64,000 bases of DNA from Diplocloster hominis (lineage in GTDB: Bacteria; Bacillota; Clostridia; Lachnospirales; Lachnospiraceae). Of the stretch, positions 1-7,745 are shown piece after piece (within the stretch, counting starts at the first letter, position 1; each line of letters begins with the position of its first letter). The stretch is taken from positions 124,001-188,000 of the forward strand of contig NZ_JAWDIY010000010.1 in the NCBI RefSeq assembly GCF_032380655.1. The letters run 5' to 3'. A model generated the notes under the pieces. It saw only the letters and a list, made by a program, of their open reading frames with translations. It was not told where the DNA came from and made no database searches. A program made the translations under genes and the position numbers.

Positions 1-261
1 CTGTCACTTATTTTTAGTATTCATAAACAGCGGATTGATTTGGATAAAAAGAAAGTCACTTACAAAGATGTGGAGAAATCAGACAATAATGGTAACAATG
101 ATTCTAAGGACTCCGGGTCTGGAAATGGAGAAAGCGGTAATCAGAACGCAGGCGGAGCACAGACTGGGGATGAGGCACCTGTTATGCCATTGCTCCTCAT
201 GCTGCTAGCAGCTATGGGAATCATTGTCCTGATCGTACGAAGAAGAAAAATAGCAGGATAA
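1..261 (+). CDS. C-terminal part of a cell-surface protein with membrane anchor (partial, runs off the left edge)
   Basis: The reading frame is open from base 1, so the gene starts outside the window; a TTG at 40 is only an internal codon. The visible 86 residues are a hydrophilic linker rich in Asn, Gly, Ser and Asp, followed by AQTGDEAPV, a hydrophobic stretch of about 20 residues and a basic tail RRRKIAG. This is the layout of a sortase-type sorting signal; the motif is QTGD, not a canonical LPXTG, a variant seen on many clostridial surface proteins. I infer an exported protein held in the membrane or attached to the wall. The functional domains lie upstream and cannot be seen. Confidence 0.75.
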   Translation: MSLIFSIHKQRIDLDKKKVTYKDVEKSDNNGNNDSKDSGSGNGESGNQNAGGAQTGDEAPVMPLLLMLLAAMGIIVLIVRRRKIAG

Positions 262-612
262 CAAAATTGTCACAGGGGAATAAATTTAATATTTTGTTGG
301 TAAGAAATGCGCATAAAAAACAATTCAGATCACAAAATGTTGGAGTTAATGACGAAAGAATGTGAAAAAAACATAGAATAAACGTAAATATATATAGAAA
401 CATGCGCAAAATGCGCAAAAATAGAGTGATAAATGCACAAATACCTATTAAAAAATATAATAAAAAGAGTGATCATTTTCAAACTGTATTCATAAAAAGC
501 TCATCTTAGAATCTCGAATGAATCAAGATTACGCATACCCATGACCATATTTCTATTTATAAGCACAGCTTAATAGTCAGAATTGCGCATCAATTTTGCG
601 CAAAAAATGTCG

Positions 613-641
613 TTGACAGATAATTTCTGGTGTAATAAGCT
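613..641 (+). promoter_or_regulatory. Probable sigma-A promoter of the ABC operon at 838
   Basis: TTGACA (613-618), a 17-base spacer and TAAGCT (636-641). The -35 is perfect and the -10 is weak. Transcription would start near 649, about 75 bases upstream of the LacI-type operator, so a bound repressor would act as a roadblock. Confidence 0.5.
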
Positions 642-721
642 AGAGTTATCCAAAGGGAAAACTTCATAGGCATCAGATAGTAGCATTCACAGACATTCCG
701 CTACTATTTTTTATTCCTGAG

Positions 722-739
722 TGCGCAATCGATTGCTCA
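722..739. promoter_or_regulatory. LacI-family operator upstream of the ABC operon
   Basis: TGCGCAATCGATTGCTCA is a dyad centred between 730 and 731 with 8 of 9 pairs matched and the CG centre typical of LacI/GalR operators. The core GCAATCGATTGC recurs exactly at 5782-5793, after the LacI gene at 4720, which makes that protein the natural candidate to bind both sites. Confidence 0.7.
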
Positions 740-837
740 ACCCTTGCTAAATAGAGGTTCTGCAATCAGATCCAATATGAAGTATATGAAAAAGGTAACC
801 GGTGGAAGGAACAGCAAGGAGAAAGAGGTGATAGGAA

Positions 838-2340
838 ATGGCTGGAGAACTGATCAAAATGGAGCATATCTGCAAAGAGTTCCCGGGAGTCAAGGCGTTG
901 GATGACGTGTCCTTTGAGCTCAAGGCAGGGGAAGTACATGCTCTGGTCGGCGAGAACGGTGCGGGAAAATCCACATTGATGAAGGTGCTGACCGGCGTCT
1001 ATACGAAGGATTCCGGCAGGATCCTGCTGAATGGGGAGGAAATCAGCATCAACAATGTAAGGGATGCTCAGCGTAAGGGCATCATTATGATCCATCAGGA
1101 ATTAAATCTGATGAACCATCTGACAGCTGCGCAGAACATTTTCATTGGGAGGGAGTACAAAACTAAAGCAAAGATTTTCCTGGATGCAAAGACGCAGAAC
1201 CAGGAGGCGAAAAAGTTATTCGAGAGACTGAATCAGGATATTGATCCTGCGGTAAAGGTTGGGGACTTAACCGTAGCCAAGCAGCAGATGGTAGAGATCG
1301 CAAAAGCGCTCTCCTATGACTCCAGGATTCTGATCATGGACGAACCCACCGCGGCCTTAACGGACAACGAGATCGAGGACCTGTTCCGGGTGATCCGGAT
1401 GCTGCGGGAAGAAGGCAGAGCGATTATACATATATCCCACAGGCTGGAAGAGCTGAAACTGATCTCGGACCGCATCACGGTCATGCGGGACGGGGGCTAT
1501 GTGGATACTGTGAATACGCAGGATACCACCATCGACCAGATTATCAAGATGATGGTCGGCCGGGAAATATTTGTTACAAAACAGGAAGCTTTCGCAGAGA
1601 AAGACAAGAAAGTCTCCCTGGAAGTCCGGAATCTGAACGCCGGCCGTATGGTACGGAACGTAACCTTCCAGGCAAGAGAGGGAGAGATCCTGGGACTGGC
1701 AGGTCTGGTGGGAGCCGGAAGAACCGAAACAGCCCGCGCCATATTCGGAGCCGATCCCCACGAGAGCGGAGAGATCCTGGTGCACGGCAAGCAGGTGAAG
1801 ATCAACTGTCCCAGCGACGCGGTAAATGCAGGAATCGCCTATTTATCTGAGGACCGTAAGCGGTACGGGCTGGCGCTAGGCCTTTCGGTAGATGAAAATG
1901 TCTGTATGGCGGATATGAAAGATTTCCTGAAAGCGCTGGTATTTATCAACTTCAAAAAGTCCCGTGACAATACGACAAAACAAAAAGAATCGCTGAGTAT
2001 CAAAACTCCTTCGATCAAACAGAAAGTAAAACTTCTATCCGGCGGGAATCAGCAAAAGGTCGTACTTGCCAAATGGCTGACCCGGAATTCCGATATCCTG
2101 ATTTTCGACGAACCCACCAGAGGGATCGATATCGGAGCCAAGAATGAAATCTATAAGCTGCTGAATATACTGGCGGCTGAGGGCAAAACGATCATCGTAA
2201 TCTCATCGGAATTACCGGAGATTATAAGGACCTGTCACAGAGTTCTGGTCATGTGTGAGGGCAGAATTACCGGAGAGGTAATGGGGGACGAGATCGATCA
2301 GAATGTCATCATGGGATATGCCACCAAACGAGAGGCATAA
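838..2340 (+). CDS. Sugar ABC importer ATP-binding protein (RbsA/MglA type, two fused ATPase domains)
   Basis: This 500-residue protein has the duplicated layout of CUT2-family ATPases, which drive import of monosaccharides. The first domain has Walker A GENGAGKST (about 38-46), the degenerate signature LTVAKQQMVEIAKA and Walker B ILIMDEPTAAL. The second has a degenerate Walker A region GLVGAGRTE and an intact signature LSGGNQQK followed by ILIFDEPTRGID. This asymmetry (one active, one degenerate site) is normal for RbsA. The ribosome site AGAGGTGAT precedes the ATG. It is first of three genes (ATPase, permease, binding protein). The substrate cannot be read from the sequence; the neighbouring kinase and aldolase suggest a pentose, ketose or deoxysugar. 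Confidence 0.93.
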   Translation: MAGELIKMEHICKEFPGVKALDDVSFELKAGEVHALVGENGAGKSTLMKVLTGVYTKDSGRILLNGEEISINNVRDAQRKGIIMIHQELNLMNHLTAAQNIFIGREYKTKAKIFLDAKTQNQEAKKLFERLNQDIDPAVKVGDLTVAKQQMVEIAKALSYDSRILIMDEPTAALTDNEIEDLFRVIRMLREEGRAIIHISHRLEELKLISDRITVMRDGGYVDTVNTQDTTIDQIIKMMVGREIFVTKQEAFAEKDKKVSLEVRNLNAGRMVRNVTFQAREGEILGLAGLVGAGRTETARAIFGADPHESGEILVHGKQVKINCPSDAVNAGIAYLSEDRKRYGLALGLSVDENVCMADMKDFLKALVFINFKKSRDNTTKQKESLSIKTPSIKQKVKLLSGGNQQKVVLAKWLTRNSDILIFDEPTRGIDIGAKNEIYKLLNILAAEGKTIIVISSELPEIIRTCHRVLVMCEGRITGEVMGDEIDQNVIMGYATKREA

Positions 2341-2360
2341 GGGAGAAGGAGGAAAGAACA

Positions 2361-3326
2361 ATGAAAGTAAAAAGTTTACTGAAAAATAAAGATGTTTCCC
2401 ACAAACTGATCATACTGGCAACCTTTTTTCTGCTGATTATCTTCTTCAGCATTATGAAGCCCAGCTACGCCAGCTATGACAATATTATGACGATCCTGCT
2501 GGCCACCTGTGTGAACGGCCTGCTGGCTCTGGGATGTTCCTTTGTCATCATCACAGGTGGAATCGATATTTCCGTCGGTACGGTTATGACCTTCTCCTGC
2601 GTAATGAGCGGTACGGCGTTTACGCTATGGCATTTTCCGATCTGGCTCGCGATCCTGTTCGGTTTCTTTATAGGCGCTTTGTGCGGCGCGATCAACGGAT
2701 TCGCCGTGGCTAAAATGATGCTTCCGCCGTTTATTGCTACCATGGCCATGCAGATGATTACGAAAGGGCTTTCCCTGGTGGTGTCCGGAATCAAACCCGT
2801 CTATTTTACCGGGGCGGAAGGATATCAGAATATTGCCATCGGTGAATTCCTGGGGATTCCCGGATTCTACAATGCGATTATCATTCTGATTATCGCGGCG
2901 GTGGTCGCTCATATATTGTTTTCCAGAACCCTGATCGGACGTTACGATCTGGCGATCGGCTCCAATGAGGAAGCGGCCAGACTCTCCGGTATCAAAGTGA
3001 ATCAGTGGAAGATTGGTATCTATTCTCTTTGCGGGCTGTTTTGTAGCGTTGCGGGCCTGGTGATGTCATCCCGTCTGAATTCCGCGCAGCCTCAACTGGG
3101 GCCCGGGTATGAGCTGGAAGCCATCGCGGCGGCTGTAATAGGAGGGAACTCCCTGACCGGCGGCGAGGGAAGCATTGTAGGGACACTGATCGGAGCGCTG
3201 ATTATCAGTTCTCTGACCAATGGGCTTCGTATTATGGCCGTGTCCACGGAGATCCAATCGGCTATCGTAGGCCTGGTTTTGGCTCTGGCCGTATTCTTCG
3301 ATCAGATGAGAAGGAAAAAAGGCTGA
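2361..3326 (+). CDS. Sugar ABC importer permease (RbsC type)
   Basis: A 321-residue, very hydrophobic protein of the BPD_transp_2 family, with about eight to ten membrane segments. Family signatures include FVIITGGIDISVG (about 54-66) and the late loop NSLTGGEGSIVGTLIGA, which contacts the ATPase partner. It forms the membrane pore of the importer with the ATPase encoded 20 bases upstream, and a GGAGAAGGAGG-like ribosome site lies in that gap. Length and motifs match RbsC, so it should be functional. Confidence 0.93.
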   Translation: MKVKSLLKNKDVSHKLIILATFFLLIIFFSIMKPSYASYDNIMTILLATCVNGLLALGCSFVIITGGIDISVGTVMTFSCVMSGTAFTLWHFPIWLAILFGFFIGALCGAINGFAVAKMMLPPFIATMAMQMITKGLSLVVSGIKPVYFTGAEGYQNIAIGEFLGIPGFYNAIIILIIAAVVAHILFSRTLIGRYDLAIGSNEEAARLSGIKVNQWKIGIYSLCGLFCSVAGLVMSSRLNSAQPQLGPGYELEAIAAAVIGGNSLTGGEGSIVGTLIGALIISSLTNGLRIMAVSTEIQSAIVGLVLALAVFFDQMRRKKG

Positions 3327-3417
3327 TTTTAAGAAGAAAAAAGGCTATCAACCGGCTATCAGCCCATAAGGGCTTAGCATATACCATTACTTATCAAAAT
3401 AAAAGGAGGTAAAAGTA

Positions 3418-4458
3418 ATGAAAAAGTTATTAGCAGTTCTCTTAACCTTAACGATGGTGGCAGGCGCCGCCGTAGGCTGCGGCTCCAAGAGTGAGGAACC
3501 GGCAAAAAGTGAACCTGCGCAGAACGACGCTGCATCGGACCAGGCTCCCGCAGATGCAGACGCTTCCGCGCCGGCAGCTGATGGAGAAGAACCCTATGTA
3601 GCTATGATCGCGCTTGGATTTTCTCATCAGTTCTGGCAGGCGGTAAAATCCGGCGCTGAAGACGCTGCTGCCGATTTGGGCGTGAGAATTACTTTTGAAG
3701 GGCCGGAGCAGGAGACCATGGTAGACAAACAGGTCGACATGCTGAAAACTGCTCTTGGAAACAACCCGGTGGCTGTTTGTATGGCAGCGATTGACAATGA
3801 ATCCGTAGCCGGTATTCTCCAGGAAGCAAAAGGAAAAGGAATCAAAGTGGTAGGCTTTGACGCCGGTGTAGGCGAAGCGGAATCCGATGCGAAATGTTCG
3901 ACCGACAGCAAGGCGGCCGGCGCACTGGCAGCAGAACATGCGGCTGAGCTTCTGGGCGGAAAAGGAAAAGTTGGCATAGTTGGACATTCCCAGACAGTTG
4001 TTGATGCTGTAGAGAGAGTTGTAGGATTCAAAGAAAAGATAGAGGCAGATTATCCGGATATCGAGATTGTCGATGAACAGTATGGCGAGGGTGACCACTT
4101 AAAATCTGCAGAGATCGCTAAAAGTATGGTACAGGCTAACCCGGATATCCAGTTGATTTATACATCTAATGAAGGGGCATGTGTCGGTACTTACAATGGA
4201 CTGAAAGAAGCAAATAAACTAAAAGACATAAAGCTGATTGGCTTTGATTCCTCAGCAGCCATGAAAGAAGCAATCAAAAATGGTGAAATCGCAGGGGCGA
4301 TTACCCAGGATCCGGTTGGAATGGGTTACAAGACAGTAGAAGCTGCAGTAAAGCTGGTCAACGGAGAGAGTGTAGAATCCTTTGTCGATACCGGTTGCTA
4401 TTGGTATGACGCTAGTAATATGGATGATCCGAAGATAGCGCCGTTACTGTACGATTAA
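3418..4458 (+). CDS. Sugar-binding lipoprotein of the ABC importer (RbsB-like)
   Basis: A 346-residue periplasmic-binding-protein-like lipoprotein. It starts with a signal peptide and lipobox AAVGC (Cys21), then an Ala/Asp/Glu-rich linker to about residue 57, then a type I ribose-binding fold: GFSHQFWQAVKSGAEDAA, the VAGILQEAKGKGIKVVGFD ligand segment, and YTSNEGACVGTYNGL. It would sit on the outer membrane face and deliver a monosaccharide or related polyol to the permease. The start follows a strong AAAAGGAGG. Placing the binding protein last in the operon, 91 bases downstream of the permease, is common in this family. Confidence 0.92.
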   Translation: MKKLLAVLLTLTMVAGAAVGCGSKSEEPAKSEPAQNDAASDQAPADADASAPAADGEEPYVAMIALGFSHQFWQAVKSGAEDAAADLGVRITFEGPEQETMVDKQVDMLKTALGNNPVAVCMAAIDNESVAGILQEAKGKGIKVVGFDAGVGEAESDAKCSTDSKAAGALAAEHAAELLGGKGKVGIVGHSQTVVDAVERVVGFKEKIEADYPDIEIVDEQYGEGDHLKSAEIAKSMVQANPDIQLIYTSNEGACVGTYNGLKEANKLKDIKLIGFDSSAAMKEAIKNGEIAGAITQDPVGMGYKTVEAAVKLVNGESVESFVDTGCYWYDASNMDDPKIAPLLYD

Positions 4459-4494
4459 TCCTCAAATTCCCTGGAAGGACAGCTGTGTAAGGTC

Positions 4495-4554
4495 AAGGTT
4501 TGTAACTGATTACTAAGGTTTGTAACTGATTACTAAGGTTTGTAAATGATTAGT
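4495..4554 (+). repeat. Three tandem copies of a 20-bp repeat
   Basis: Unit AAGGTTTGTAACTGATTACT at 4495-4514 and again exactly at 4515-4534; the third copy (4535-4554) differs at two positions. It lies in the 261-bp spacer between the binding-protein gene and the LacI gene. Each unit contains the imperfect dyad GTAACTGATTAC, so the array could be a set of protein sites or slippage-derived. Confidence 0.85.
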
Positions 4555-4569
4555 GAACATGGATTTGGA

Positions 4570-4598
4570 TTGCGTAAAAAAAAGAACAATGTTACAAT
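4570..4598 (+). promoter_or_regulatory. Possible promoter of the LacI gene at 4720
   Basis: TTGCGT (4570-4575), 17 bases, TACAAT (4593-4598). The match is moderate at both boxes. A start near 4605 would leave a leader of about 115 bases. Confidence 0.4.
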
Positions 4599-4719
4599 TT
4601 AGACAACCATATCCATACTAACCACAAGGAAGCAATTCGCTCGACGGATCCCAATAAGCCATGCTTTTTAGCAACGGCAGACACATAAGATATGGAAATT
4701 TTAAAATACAGGAGCAGGT

Positions 4720-5730
4720 ATGAGCGCAACATTAAAAGATATCGCTGAATATTTGGGGTTATCTCCTTCTAGTGTATCCAGAGTATTGAATAACAAAGGA
4801 CGTATTAGTGAAGAGACCAGGAAAAAAGTATTTGAAGCGGTAGAGAAATTTCATTATCGTCCCAATGAAACAGCCCGTGAACTAAAAATGCAGAGAAGCT
4901 CCACAGTAGGAGTGATTATCCCGGACGTGGCCAATACTTTTTACGTAAAAATGCTGAAAAGTATAGACCAGATGTTATGGGATGCAGGGTACAGCATTAT
5001 ATTCTGTGATACAAATGAGAATATCGAACGGGAAAAGGCTTATTTTGAGCTGCTGAAATCCAAGAAGGTAAGCGGAATGATTATCGCGACAACTTGTAAA
5101 AGCGATATCTATGAAAAGGAGAGTAAGCTGGGCAACTATGTTTTCGTGGACAATGCGCCGTATATTACAAATAAACCATATTCTTTTGTGAGTGTGGATA
5201 ATGAAAGGGCTTCCTATGAACTGACTCAGAAGATAATCGATCATGGCCATCGGGACATCGCTATGATCAGCGGAAATCTGGATGAATCCTCCAGCATTGA
5301 CCGTGTGACAGGTTTTAAAAATTGTCTGTCCGACTACGGTATACCCTTTAATCCGAAACGGCATTATATTGGCGACTGTCACTATACCAGCGGATATGAA
5401 ATTACAAAGAGACTAATCGAACACGATAATCTTCCTTCTATAATATACGCTCATAATAACGTAGAAGGCTTCGGCGCGATGTATGCGCTGAAAGAAGGAG
5501 GAGTCCGGGTGCCGGAGGACGTTTCGCTGGTCTGCTTCGACGGATTGGACGACGCTAAGCTGATTGAACCGGTATTTACAGGAGTCAGCCAGCCGATAGA
5601 ACGGATCGGAGAGATTGCGGTACAGATGATCATTGACAATCTTCAGAATGATGGAAATTATTTAAAGACCGTTACGAATTTCCTGGATTATACATTTATT
5701 GAGGGAAGCTCCCTGAAGAAGATTAATTAG
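4720..5730 (+). CDS. LacI-family transcriptional regulator (first of two paralogues)
   Basis: A 336-residue repressor. The N-terminal helix-turn-helix reads KDIAEYLGLSPSSVSRVLN (about 6-24), followed by the hinge region with ARELKMQRSSTVGVIIP and a sugar-binding effector domain (IFCDTNENIEREKAY, VFVDNAP, VSVDNERASYEL, HRDIAMISG). An AGGAGCAGGT ribosome site precedes the ATG. It follows the first ABC operon and precedes an ASRT-family gene. Matching dyads with core GCAATCGATTGC lie before the ABC operon (722) and just downstream (5775), so it probably represses both units and is released by a sugar or sugar phosphate. It is clearly paralogous to the regulator at 7746 along its whole length. 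Confidence 0.93.
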   Translation: MSATLKDIAEYLGLSPSSVSRVLNNKGRISEETRKKVFEAVEKFHYRPNETARELKMQRSSTVGVIIPDVANTFYVKMLKSIDQMLWDAGYSIIFCDTNENIEREKAYFELLKSKKVSGMIIATTCKSDIYEKESKLGNYVFVDNAPYITNKPYSFVSVDNERASYELTQKIIDHGHRDIAMISGNLDESSSIDRVTGFKNCLSDYGIPFNPKRHYIGDCHYTSGYEITKRLIEHDNLPSIIYAHNNVEGFGAMYALKEGGVRVPEDVSLVCFDGLDDAKLIEPVFTGVSQPIERIGEIAVQMIIDNLQNDGNYLKTVTNFLDYTFIEGSSLKKIN

Positions 5731-5774
5731 ACCAATTGCTCCGACAATATCGTAAAGTTTATAAAGTGATTTTA

Positions 5775-5800
5775 CGGGTGAGCAATCGATTGCTCGCCCG
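5775..5800. promoter_or_regulatory. LacI-family operator before the ASRT/M24 genes
   Basis: A 26-bp dyad, 12 of 13 pairs matched, centred between 5787 and 5788, with core TGAGCAATCGATTGCTCG. It shares its 12-bp centre with the site at 722. It lies 60 bases upstream of the GTG start at 5860, where a repressor would block transcription of the two following genes. Confidence 0.75.
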
Positions 5801-5859
5801 TTGCACAAAAAAGAGATATATTTCCACAAAGATAAGAATTTAACGACAGGAGACGGAAC

Positions 5860-6234
5860 GTGAAAGAATATGGGAAAAAAGTCTGGTTCTTTCCAGATGG
5901 GGACAGGCCGCCATTTGGAGACAGTGAATTAAAGGGACATGAATCCGTGGTTGTGCTAAATCCTAATGACCGGGATGCGCATATCCGCATAACCTTTTAC
6001 TACGAGGATGCGGATCCGGATACAGTAGAAGGAATTACGATAGAAGCTTACAGGGTTCGGTGCATGAAAACCCACGAAGAGCAATACTTTGGAGAACACA
6101 CCCAGGCCCTATGCAGACAGTACGCAATGAAAGTGGAGAGTGATGTACCAGTTATCGTACAGTACGGCAGGCTGGATGCGAGACAGACAAACCTGGCCTA
6201 TTATACGGTAATGGGTTACGGCTTTGAACAATAA
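5860..6234 (+). CDS. ASRT-family protein (Anabaena sensory rhodopsin transducer-like)
   Basis: A 124-residue soluble protein resembling the ASRT family (Pfam PF07100), named for the transducer of Anabaena sensory rhodopsin but common in bacteria with no rhodopsin. The recognisable parts are GKKVWFFPDGDRPP near the start, then ESVVVLNPNDRDAHIRITFYY and the closing segment SDVPVIVQYGRLDARQTNLA. The family forms a small beta-sandwich with a pocket, and in sugar operons it may bind a carbohydrate or act as a regulator; that is inference. Start is GTG at 5860 after CAGGAGAC. It lies between a LacI operator and an M24-family gene 31 bases downstream, probably in the same operon. Confidence 0.75.
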   Translation: MKEYGKKVWFFPDGDRPPFGDSELKGHESVVVLNPNDRDAHIRITFYYEDADPDTVEGITIEAYRVRCMKTHEEQYFGEHTQALCRQYAMKVESDVPVIVQYGRLDARQTNLAYYTVMGYGFEQ

Positions 6235-6265
6235 ATAGATTATAAAAATAATGGAGGAACAACAT

Positions 6266-7435
6266 ATGAACAGAGTAATGATTCCTGACGAAGAATATAA
6301 ACAAAGAATCTTAAGGGCGGCGAAACTGGCCGGCGAGAGAGGACTCGATATATTAGTGGTAAACGGCTCAGAGGCCGACTATGCCAACACCAGATATCTC
6401 TCCGGTTTTTGGCCGGTATTTGAAAGAGCCGGCGTGGCCATCACCCCGGCGGGAGATTGCGCCTTGATGGTAGGCCCGGAAAGTCAAATTTTTGCCTCTG
6501 ATTTTGGTCATATTGAAAAGGTCCGCGTGCTCCGTGAATACCGGGAGTCAGCGAATCCCCAGTATCCGGAGCTGCATCCCACAAACTTTAGGGAAGTATT
6601 CAAAGAATTAGGTGTTACCGGTGATCACATTAAGATCGGAATGGCTGCCTGGCTGGATACGAACCTTGTGATCTACGAAGGCATCAAAGAGTGTTATCCT
6701 GAGGCGGAACTGATCCGTTGTGACGACATTATGACAACTTTAAGAAGTGTAAAATCCGATAATGAGATCGCCTGCTTAAGAGAAGCGGCACGGATTACGG
6801 AGATCGCCACACAGGAAGTAATCAGGGCATTGCGTCCGGGCGTAACTGAGCTGCAGATGGTGGGTATCGCCCAGAAGGCAATCTATGAAAACGGCGGTGA
6901 GTACGAAGGTCTTCCGCTCTACGTTTTCTCGGAGAAATCAACCCAGCACGCCATTTCCCGTTCCTCCTACCGAGAAATCCAAAAAGGCGACATTGTCCAG
7001 ATTAATCTGGCAGCCAAGATAGACGGGTATTCCCCTTCTATTGGGATGCCCGTATCCATGGGACCGCTGGCCGGACTCAAAAAAGACCTGGTGGAATTCT
7101 GTCTGAAAGCTCATATGTGGACAGAGAAACAGTTAAAAGCTGGTGTAATTGCAGCCGATATCGCCAAAGATTTCATTAAATACTTTCAGGACAACGGATA
7201 TGGCGATAACCTGTTGTACGGTCCCTGCCATGGGCTGGGCTTGATCGAAGTGGAAGCACCGTGGATGGAAACAATCTCGGATTATCCGCTTTTACCCAAC
7301 ATGACGTTCCAAATCGATACTTTTGCCATGGGACCGAACTTCGGTCTGCGCTGGGAAAAACCCATTGTTATCACCGAAAGCGGCTGCGATTTACTCAGCC
7401 CCCAGATAGGCACTATCCACGAAATCGACTGCTAA
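6266..7435 (+). CDS. M24-family (aminopeptidase P / creatinase-like) protein with altered metal site
   Basis: A pita-bread-fold protein of 389 residues, with an N-terminal creatinase-type domain and a C-terminal M24 domain. I chose ATG 6266 because the upstream ATG at 6251 overlaps the GGAGG ribosome site. In metal-dependent members the ligands are two Asp, one His and two Glu. Here the first segment reads GDIVQINLAAKIDGYSPSIG, where the usual Asp residues are not evident; the His is kept in GPCHGLGLIE; the first Glu segment reads FQIDTF (Asp instead of Glu); the last Glu may be kept in LRWEKP. This resembles creatinase-type, metal-free hydrolases more than aminopeptidases. The substrate is unknown; the operon suggests an amide- or amidine-bearing sugar derivative. 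Confidence 0.8.
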   Translation: MNRVMIPDEEYKQRILRAAKLAGERGLDILVVNGSEADYANTRYLSGFWPVFERAGVAITPAGDCALMVGPESQIFASDFGHIEKVRVLREYRESANPQYPELHPTNFREVFKELGVTGDHIKIGMAAWLDTNLVIYEGIKECYPEAELIRCDDIMTTLRSVKSDNEIACLREAARITEIATQEVIRALRPGVTELQMVGIAQKAIYENGGEYEGLPLYVFSEKSTQHAISRSSYREIQKGDIVQINLAAKIDGYSPSIGMPVSMGPLAGLKKDLVEFCLKAHMWTEKQLKAGVIAADIAKDFIKYFQDNGYGDNLLYGPCHGLGLIEVEAPWMETISDYPLLPNMTFQIDTFAMGPNFGLRWEKPIVITESGCDLLSPQIGTIHEIDC

Positions 7436-7457
7436 TCAGACAATTTTATTCAAATTG

Positions 7458-7528
7458 GGACATGTCCAAACTGAACGGACATGTCCCAAACTGGAATGGA
7501 CATGTCCCAAACTGAAATGGACATGTCC
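7458..7528. repeat. Four phased copies of the palindrome GGACATGTCC
   Basis: Exact copies at 7458-7467, 7477-7486, 7498-7507 and 7519-7528, spaced 19, 21 and 21 bases start to start (about two helical turns), joined by CAAACTGAA-like linkers. The array starts 22 bases after the M24 gene stop. Regular two-turn phasing would fit cooperative protein binding on one face of the helix; replication slippage is the simple alternative. Confidence 0.85.
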
Positions 7529-7604
7529 CCCAAACTTAGACCTACTGTCCTGTGCTTGCCTTAGAATATTCTATTCACGCCGGGGCAGTAGTTTTCAATT
7601 TTGT

Positions 7605-7620
7605 GAGCAAACGTTTGCGC
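7605..7620. promoter_or_regulatory. LacI-family operator before the second LacI gene
   Basis: GAGCAAACGTTTGCGC, dyad centred between 7612 and 7613 with 7 of 8 pairs matched. The core GCAAACGTTTGC differs from the GCAATCGATTGC core at 722 and 5775, which suggests that the second LacI protein has its own specificity and represses its own operon (7746 onward). Confidence 0.65.
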
Positions 7621-7643
7621 TATAGAAGGAAAGGAAGAATCGT

Positions 7644-7739
7644 ATGAATTATATAGCAAAATTAATCATTCCGACACTCTGCCATGACGTACATTTTGGA
7701 GCGCAGATCCGCATCGTCTGTGATTATATGAAAAGGTAA
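7644..7739 (+). CDS. Possible 31-residue leader peptide before the second LacI gene
   Basis: ATG 7644 follows AAGGAAAGGAAG at good spacing and the frame runs 31 codons to TAA 7737-7739. That stop is 6 bases before the ATG of the LacI gene, whose ribosome site AAAAGG overlaps the end of the small frame. The peptide begins MNYIAKLIIPTLC and has no recognisable domain. Evidence for translation is only the ribosome site and the close coupling, so this may be chance. Confidence 0.3.
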   Translation: MNYIAKLIIPTLCHDVHFGAQIRIVCDYMKR

Positions 7740-7745
7740 GCCGAT

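Larger units (their letters stand above)
262..837. other. 576-bp regulatory spacer before the first sugar ABC operon
   Basis: No gene-like reading frame is present. The stretch is AT-rich and holds six copies of the self-complementary hexamer TGCGCA at 308, 403, 412, 584, 597 and 722, a sigma-A-like promoter at 613-641 and a LacI-type operator at 722-739. The last TGCGCA forms the left half of that operator. The clustering suggests several regulator sites, but no regulator can be assigned to the TGCGCA copies. Confidence 0.5.

Noticed and set aside
1357..1805. Minus-strand frames inside the first ABC ATPase gene
   Set aside because: Codon shadows of a clearly conserved double ATPase; no start signals.
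7458..7528. CRISPR-like array
   Set aside because: Repeats are only 10 bp with about 10-bp similar linkers, there are no unique spacers and no cas gene.
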